Source of the DNA: Halichondria panicea
Taxonomy: Eukaryota > Porifera > Demospongiae > Suberitida > Halichondriidae
DNA length: 64,000 nucleotides
NCBI RefSeq assembly: GCF_963675165.1
Contig: NC_087383.1
Span: 6,781,139 to 6,845,138, forward strand
Direction of reading: 5' to 3'
Part shown: positions 57,423 through 64,000 of the stretch, in pieces
Position numbering within the stretch: position 1 is the stretch's first letter
Layout: every line of letters begins with the position of its first letter
Notes under the pieces: model-generated
The model's input: the letters and a program-made list of their open reading frames with translations, nothing else
The model's database searches: none
What the model was told of the DNA's origin: nothing
Position numbers and translations under genes: made by a program

Positions 57423-59421
57423 AATATGACCATGATGACTCTCATAATTTGATGTTATTCTTACATAATTATTATTTTGATGCATGCCATTGTGATGCTC
57501 AGTAAACAAAGCTCATAATTCAGTATCAACATGAAAAATGATTAATGAGAGTATGTGCATGCAGTACAATAGCTATAAGCCAAAACAATACTACCTATAT
57601 AATTAAAGGGAGTGATTGTTAGAATTGACGATAATCATATAATTATTATGAACATCCATGAAGGTGATTGATTGAAATGAAGGATGACACTGAGAGTAAG
57701 CTAGCTACACAGCAAAAACACAATTATGTTATATGGGATGCATCATCGTATTTTAGTGTTAAAATGACAGAAATTTATGTCATTTCTACATTAAAATAAT
57801 TTCAAATGATGCATTAAATTTTTATTTGAGATGTTTTATGTTATTATAACATAATTATCTGTTTTTACTGTGTATATAGCCAAAACAATTATGACGTGAT
57901 TAGCACAAATAATTAAACTTAAGAAGTTCAAGGTCCATTCAGGGAATAGTAACATAATGATAATGACGATACTTAATTAAGAAGTTCATGGTCCATTCAG
58001 AAAGAAGTTACAAACAGTTCATTACCCAACAAAGGTCATTGTCGTTGAGGATTGCCATCCACTTTCCGTGAAATTTGCTATAATTGGCATACGAGATTGG
58101 TAGCTTTAGCAAAGCATCACATGTGTTGTGCGCACAGGGCCTCCTGGCCCACTCAGACGATTGAATTGTACGATGATACTGCTGACAGACAATACACTGC
58201 TCCCAGTTGTGAAGTGAAGAAATCGCTGAAGCAGATTAGTCGACATATTGCCAATCAATATCTACAAGATAGCCACCAACACGCTCCTCAGCAGGATTCA
58301 CCAACACGGGCAGTTTGATAATGCCTAAAACTTTCTTTGGTGAGACTGTATAAGCATCCTATAAATGGAGCACATGCATGCACACCTTCAACAGATTGCA
58401 CTGATAATAGGCACTTTTATAACATTACTTTATGAGCTAGAATAATAGGGAGGTTTTGAAATACAGGTCAATATACGAGTCATAATTATAGTATAAACAT
58501 ATTTTGTAGGCCCGGAAGTACTGCATGGCGGGTAATTATCTCCTATATATTGTAGAATTAATAGATAGAGGTCATATGCATAAATTATGGCCATTATTAG
58601 TTTGTGTTACTTGTGCAACGACATGGGGCTTATAATTATGCCGTGTTTTGGAGGCAATTAATATAGGCTGTTAACTTGAGCATAAAAGAATAACTAGCAT
58701 GCATATAAATATATACTATAAGTACAGTTCAATATACATGTACCAAAAATGAATTTTTTACGAGCATCGTATATAGTGGGTATACATAAACTTCGCAGGA
58801 TGACTGTTTAATAGAAAGGTTTTCGCAGATTTAATTTTCGCGGAATAGAGCAGCCTTTCTGCAGCATACATGCATGCATGCGTTAATCTTGCATATAAAT
58901 GTTCGCGGTACATGCTTATATAATCAGTGAATTTAATCAGTTTATTAAATAATCAATTCTCAATAATAACGCAAAAACTATAGTACTGGTAAGTGTACCC
59001 GATATCCTTGCATACTGCATGCTAGACGGGGAAAATATCTTTCAATGAAGTAAAACATGTAGTAATATCATGCATGTTACAACAATTAATAACAATTAAC
59101 ACACCACCAGGGATAGGTGTACAAGTGTATAAATTATTACAAGTATAATAGTGTAAAGATAAAAATTAATAGTTTAGTATTCGTGAGGAATAGTAAGTCC
59201 AACTTATAGTCAATGGCAGCAGATAGGGTTAATGATCATTGATGTTTCTTCCTGCGTGTTAAATGAGATGCGGCCATTACAATCGTGTGCATGTATAGAT
59301 TATAGACTCATGCATAAAAAAACTGTTTTGCATGCAATGTATGCGTGTGCATGTTCAAGACATGGCAAGGTACATTCCAGATTTAATCTACATCTGAATC
59401 GTCGTAGCTTTATATTATAGC
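57423..59421. other. Intergenic, with one small palindromic element and an unidentified frame
   Basis: 57737-57812 is a hairpin of about 76 bp with 'atgcatcat' ends, MITE-like. The 88-codon frame at 58052-58318 (motif KKSLKQISRHIANQYLQDS) is coding-like in base composition but has no recognised family and no clear splice context. The rest is AT-rich. Confidence 0.4.
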
Positions 59422-60672
59422 TAGCCTCGATCCCAGGCCGAGTTTTCGCTTTTATAACGTTTAGGTGAACAACTATAGGCCTGCACTAGTTGTCTGCGCA
59501 TGCATGCGCCAGTCATTCAAGTAGACTAAAAATTAGACTAATAGATATTTTTGTTCACATTTATATTCGTGTACTATCGTACTAGCAGTCAGTATCCCGT
59601 TTATCATTAATCGATTGAAATGGCTCTTAATTATTTAGAAAACATTATTCTGAAGACAGAAGAACAAGTGAAGAGGCTACAAATCTTGACAATTAAAGCT
59701 CGTCAAGGTCAGATTTGTTGTGTGGTTCTATCATATCAAGTCATTTTTGTTTGGAAAGATCTAGATCCATCATTGGTATAATTATCTTATGGTGGATGAA
59801 GTGAAGAGTGCATGTGAGCTAGAGGACTTGGTGGTGCCATCATCAAAGGGATTGACAATGACCTGTTTAATACGACACATTTAATTTACATCGCATGTAC
59901 ACATAAATTATATTAATGGAATGTCTATACTTCTCTGCACAAGAGCAATGGTAATATCCAGCTATCACAACAGTGCTCCTCTTTTCTACTAAGGGAGGAG
60001 ACTGGACAGTGTGAGGTAAGGTTGAAACCCTCTTTTTGTCTTTGGTAATCTTTCCTATACTCACAGGACTGGAGTGTATATGTATACCTGTTTATTCGAG
60101 TGTTGTTTCTGGCAGCTTAGAGCCATGAAGAGAATCTATACCTTTCTCAAACATAAATTATGAGTTACAAATAGAGGTCTAGAATATCAGAGAGGTCCAG
60201 CAGCCTGCTAAACCGTCATAATTTGAGGCATTCAATCATCATCCATGAAGTTACATGCCCTAGCTGGGTCACTATAATCATGCTGCAGCACAACTGGCAA
60301 CTCTCCTTGTGAAGCAGCTCCCTATAATGTGTATACTATACGTACCATACGGGTGGAAAATTTTCAATATTTAGAACATTTCGCGGGTAGTAGGGTGTTG
60401 TGGCACCTATCTTGCATGCGCATATGAAGCCTTCCACGGGTTCTAATTTTCGTGTTCTGCATGCAGCCACCCACAAAAAACGCGAAATTAAAAAACACCT
60501 CGAAATTTTCCACCGGCATACGGTATCTGTGTACAATGTATTATTGGTTAATTAATTAGCCGACACAAATACAATGAAAATTTTAAGCATGCGCTGACAA
60601 CTATATAGGACCAGGCCTATATAGTTGTTCGCCTAACCGTTATAGTGAAAACTCGGCCTGGGATCGAGGCTA
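59422..60672. mobile_element. TAGCCTCG-ended element with about 75-bp inverted ends
   Basis: The left end 'tagcctcgatcccaggccga' continues 'gttttcgcttttataac' and is inverted at 60593-60672. The interior has a possible small coding start at 59620 (MALNYLENIILKTEEQVKRL, then a GT-AG-like gap), not identified. About 60352-60525 is a nested palindromic insert ('ggtggaaaattttc' and its mirror). Confidence 0.65.
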
Positions 60673-60748
60673 AGCTTTAGCTAGCTATATATAGTTCTGA
60701 GACACCAGTGACAAATTAAATCTTATTTCAGAAAACACATGCATGGAT

Positions 60749-60807
60749 TAGCCTCGATCCCAGGCCGAGTTTTCGCTTTTATAACAGTTAGGCGAACAAC
60801 GAGGCTA
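60749..60807. mobile_element. 59-bp minimal copy of the TAGCCTCG family
   Basis: Starts 'tagcctcgatcccaggccga' and ends 'aacaacgaggcta', an internal-deletion derivative holding little more than the ends. Confidence 0.55.
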
Positions 60808-61884
60808 GCATGGCATAAACACAAAAATCACGTGAGGATAAAATATACATAATAATAATTTATAAGTAAAATAATAGGTTCAACGAGTTTAGAGTTCAGT
60901 TACTATACAGTTATTATTCCAGAGTGAACATTAATTTTATGAGCTAAAAATAATTATAGCATAACTTTGCAGTCTTACCAGGATTTCTATATAGCTTTAG
61001 TAGTTGCCGATAATTATTATCCTTGTGTATAATTTATATATAATTGCATTAAACGACAGATTATCGTTTCTTGTTGGTAGTGTCCTATATACACCAATTT
61101 CAACAGTATCATAATATCTGACAAACCACTTTAAAGAAACTCAGGTACTCAGATTTGCTTTGCTTTCTTTCTCTATCTTTATTACCTAGAGTATTCTTAA
61201 GAACCGTTATTGGATACAATAAGTCTTAAAAAGGAGTGAAGGCTATTGAGGGTGCATATGCATGGTATTGTAGCAGCTATAAGGTGAATCAACAAATCTT
61301 AGACCTGGTATATATTATACATAATTGCTGATGGATCAGTGGACCAAAGTGGCCAACTTCAATTTAGAATCTGGTGCGTATATGAAATTAGGTTCTGCTG
61401 CCATGGCTATGAGCTTTTACACAGTGCATGCGCAGTGGACCAAAGTGGCCAATTAGGACTGCCATCACAGAATCTCGTGCTATCAGCTCGTGTATGTATA
61501 GCTATCACTGGACCATGCAAAGTGAAGTGAGCTATGACAGTCTGTGCATGAGGTTCCATTCAGCAAGGGTGATCATGCAGTTATACCAGGAACAGCTAAT
61601 ATAATTCTAGCTTCCTGTAAAAGGTATAAATAAATTATAGCAGATTAAATATATTGTATCTATAGACCAATCGTTACTGCATGAGCTGGACTTGATCGAA
61701 GCATAATTATAATTATATATAAGCGTATAGATCTTAACACAACAATCTACCTAGTGACCATGTCCACTCTATCAGGCAAGCTGCTATTTCAGAAAATAGC
61801 CACGGCTTAAAAACTCACGCTGGATACAGCATTATTATTATAAATGGCCGCACACTACCATGCATCTCAACAGCTTAATTCAAT
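60808..61884. other. Intergenic, nothing identified
   Basis: AT-rich. 'gtggaccaaagtggccaa' occurs twice (61340 and 61436). No gene supported. Confidence 0.35.
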
Positions 61885-62401
61885 CATAGATTGAAGAGTT
61901 ATAGGGATAGGAAACGGTTGGTATCTCGAGTAACATCTGCGCTATATACGCTGCAGTTTAATCGAGGCCATCACAACAATATCTATTTCTACACCCATGC
62001 AGTGCATAATAAACTACAAGTAACTGTGCTTAGTCCGTGCAACTCACTTATATTTCAAGGTCTATACCTATTGTAGTAGTCATAACCAGCACGCTTACAC
62101 GTTACATGTTCCAATAGCGCCTTGGGAACATATAACTTTATTGGAAAGTCTCTTTTTATACTGGGTGTGGTCAGTCATTAGCAAGTACTACACGTGGCTC
62201 ATGGACTAGGCGTGTTATAAGTTGCTGAAAGAGATGATTTCTCGAGGAAACACAGCTTTGGGAGTTACCCGGCAAAAATGTGCTTAATAGCCTCGTTCAT
62301 AGGGAGTAACGAGGATAATTTTCGAGGCTCCACTGCAGATTCAATGTAAAATCATCACGTGCACCACTCCGTTTCCTATCCCTCTAACTCTTCAATCTAT
62401 G
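61885..62401. mobile_element. CATAGATTGAAGAG-ended MITE, copy 2
   Basis: Inverted ends 'catagattgaagagttatag' and its near mirror 'actcttcaatctatg', 517 bp, flanked by 'aat'/'att'. Reverse-complement relative of 35008-35471. No coding. Confidence 0.8.
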
Positions 62402-63423
62402 ATTCAATCAACTCAAAAACCTGAATGGAAAACACAACGATAAAACACGCTTTATTAATTTGCACACACACATGCATGCAATGCTATGCACATACATTGT
62501 TAATCCAGCCACACTTAGACAGTGGAGCTTGGCAAGAATAGCGAGGTAGCCACATTTCAGAAAAGAGCCGCGGCTAAAACGACCCTACCTCGAATCTAAT
62601 GACTGCATGATTTTGCGGTGCAAAGATAATGCTCTTGTCTGCCAAACTACACCCAAAACGTCACATCCGGCCGTAATAAAAATAAAAACGTATATATCAC
62701 ATTATAGTTAGGGGCAGCCAGAACTGGCAGGTATACATTTCAGGGCAAGTGTGGTAGTATAAACAACTATAGCTAGCAATCCGTGCCAAACCAAATGGCG
62801 GGTATATTGAGGTGGCTGTACTTCAGAGAGCCAGAATAGCGAGAGTCGATGATACTGTACACACATAATATACTTTATACCCACCTCATGATAGAGTTCT
62901 CCTCCGTGGATCATTCAGATCACCACAGTCTTGTGTAGTCAGAGAGGGAGCCGATTTTAGAGGCTCTGCCTTCAGTTTAGAAAGCTACTGTAAAAGGTTT
63001 CTTCACAGGGCACTTGCATTTCCTCCACAAGGAGATTAATAACCAGCCAAATAGCACATTCACCAATGCTAGTATATACATCAGTGTTGTGATGATTGAG
63101 GGGAAAAATGAACTGCACTGCACTTGTGAAGAGTTGAGAGTAAGGCTTCCACTGTCTGTTTGTACATCAACGGTTATATATGATTTAAAGTTGAGCCGCT
63201 TACACCTTTTGCATCATCACAACACCATGACATCAGGAAAGAGAGTTAACAGTCTCTGATATAGAGGGACATCCAGCTACCATGTATAACTGAAGTAACA
63301 CTCGTGCTCCTTGGAGGTCCACATACCTTTTCCACTTTGCGCATGCGCGGTTCCTTGCACATCCATTACGTGACGTGCTTTTTACAGCATGACGGCACGT
63401 CAACGTCATAATAATACTTATGT
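62402..63423. other. Intergenic, dispersed repeat ends
   Basis: About 62540-62700 matches inverted parts of the 'acggccggatatgacg' family, and 62740-62850 resembles 29200-29310 ('ccgtgccaaaccaaatgg'). The 81-codon frame at 63014-63259 is unidentified. Confidence 0.4.
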
Positions 63424-63570
63424 GTGACAGGGCCTATTATAGGAAAACAACCCTTATGGAGCAAACTAATTGGGGCGAGCGAAGCGAGTCCTACCTAGTC
63501 TTCAACGTTGCAATTTTGTCTGTATGTATGTATGTATGTATGTATGTATGTATGTATGTATCCATACGTC
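63424..63570 (+). mobile_element. TGTGACAGGGCC terminus followed by (TATG)n
   Basis: The end 'gtgacagggcctattatagg' and 'aaaacaaccctta' matches the left end of 15163-16540. It is followed by 'ggggcgagcgaagcgagt' and a TATG tetranucleotide run (63520-63560). The other end is beyond the window. Confidence 0.55.
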
Positions 63571-63645
63571 ATGGACCGGCACAATGATTTGCTTTTGGGA
63601 CTCATGATCCTTACCGACTTCCACGTCGATGTTAATAAAAATTAA

Positions 63646-64000
63646 TATTGCATCCATCTTGATGAAGTGTCGAACAAGGAACGGTATGATCGCGTCACAG
63701 TGAATGCCAAAGTATTGATGGTTTCACCTAAGGCCCAGATATCAGATGGGCTCTGGAAACAAGATGTTCATATCGCAGATTCCACGACATCAACTAAGCT
63801 AATTCTTTTTGAGAACAAGATTGATTCGCTTGTAAAAGGTGAAACATACAAATTTGAAAACATTCTTGTCAATGAGTTCCAGCACGAAAAATATCTTCAA
63901 GTACCTCGCAACGGGTCAACAGGGACAAAAATTGAGGAACTGCCAAATGTTGTGGCCCATGATGATGTCCCAGACACTTTCCCAACTGTACCATCAGCTG
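63646..64000 (+). CDS. OB-fold (RPA-like) domain protein, partial
   Basis: The frame is open from 63646 to the end of the window (about 118 codons), after a TAA. Readable motifs: RVTVNAKVLMVSP, WKQDVHIADSTTSTKLILFE, NKIDSLVKGETYKFENILVN, EFQHEKYLQVPRNGST, EELPNVV. The order 'D.T...KL.LFE..I..L..G..Y.F.N..V.....KYL.V' is that of an RPA70-type OB fold, which binds single-stranded DNA. The true start is not visible; it may be an internal exon. The TGTGACAGG terminus 220 bp upstream suggests it could be transposon-encoded. Confidence 0.55.

Overview
The window looks like repeat-dense animal DNA, most likely from a demosponge (Porifera). The pointers are AT-rich sequence, short GT-AG introns in the readable genes, ankyrin exons, several kinds of eukaryotic DNA transposon, and abundant CA/GT microsatellites. 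The species cannot be proven from this sequence. Almost every readable protein is either transposon-encoded or a fragment; no complete ordinary single-copy host gene was found.

Layout. About 240-9280 and about 9295-16670 are two diverged units of a tandem duplication. Both carry minus-strand ankyrin-repeat exons (105, 87 and 72 nt, all phase 1-1) and end in a TTAA-flanked piggyBac-like element. Comparing the units gives empty sites for several insertions: a 2.5-kb foldback element with inverted tandem arrays and an 8-bp duplication (955-3447), a 901-bp TTAA element that itself carries a second TTAA element (11189-12980), a TA-flanked element (6173-6578) and a CAGTGGCGTAG element (13164-13532). 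From 16.7 to 30 kb come tRNA-Lys-derived repeats, a 1.25-kb TA-flanked hairpin element, and a broken RecQ-type helicase fragment inside an inverted-repeat element. From 30.4 to 34.4 kb there is a 1585-bp tandem duplication with one ankyrin exon per copy, a reverse-transcriptase tail, and a longer ankyrin exon that splices in phase with the duplicated ones. From 36 to 40.3 kb there are isolated minus-strand exons: kinase-like, RBM22-like, a dead RPS6 copy and an unidentified first exon.

The main object is a 7.6-kb DNA transposon at 43489-51102. It has long inverted repeats beginning TACAGGGATTTGAG with 83-bp subterminal tandem repeats, and it contains two convergent, apparently intact, spliced genes. 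One is a 12-exon HECT ubiquitin ligase of 705 aa with a CxxC zinc-finger-like motif, a UIM-like motif and the catalytic Cys. The other is a 479-aa DDE integrase-type transposase with an HTH and D, D, E residues. A related but frameshifted transposase (52635-57422) lies just downstream. Its 3.2-kb intron holds two other repeats, and splicing rebuilds its first catalytic Asp codon.

The last 350 bases hold an open frame resembling an RPA-type OB fold that runs off the window, next to a TGTGACAGG terminus shared with other elements here.
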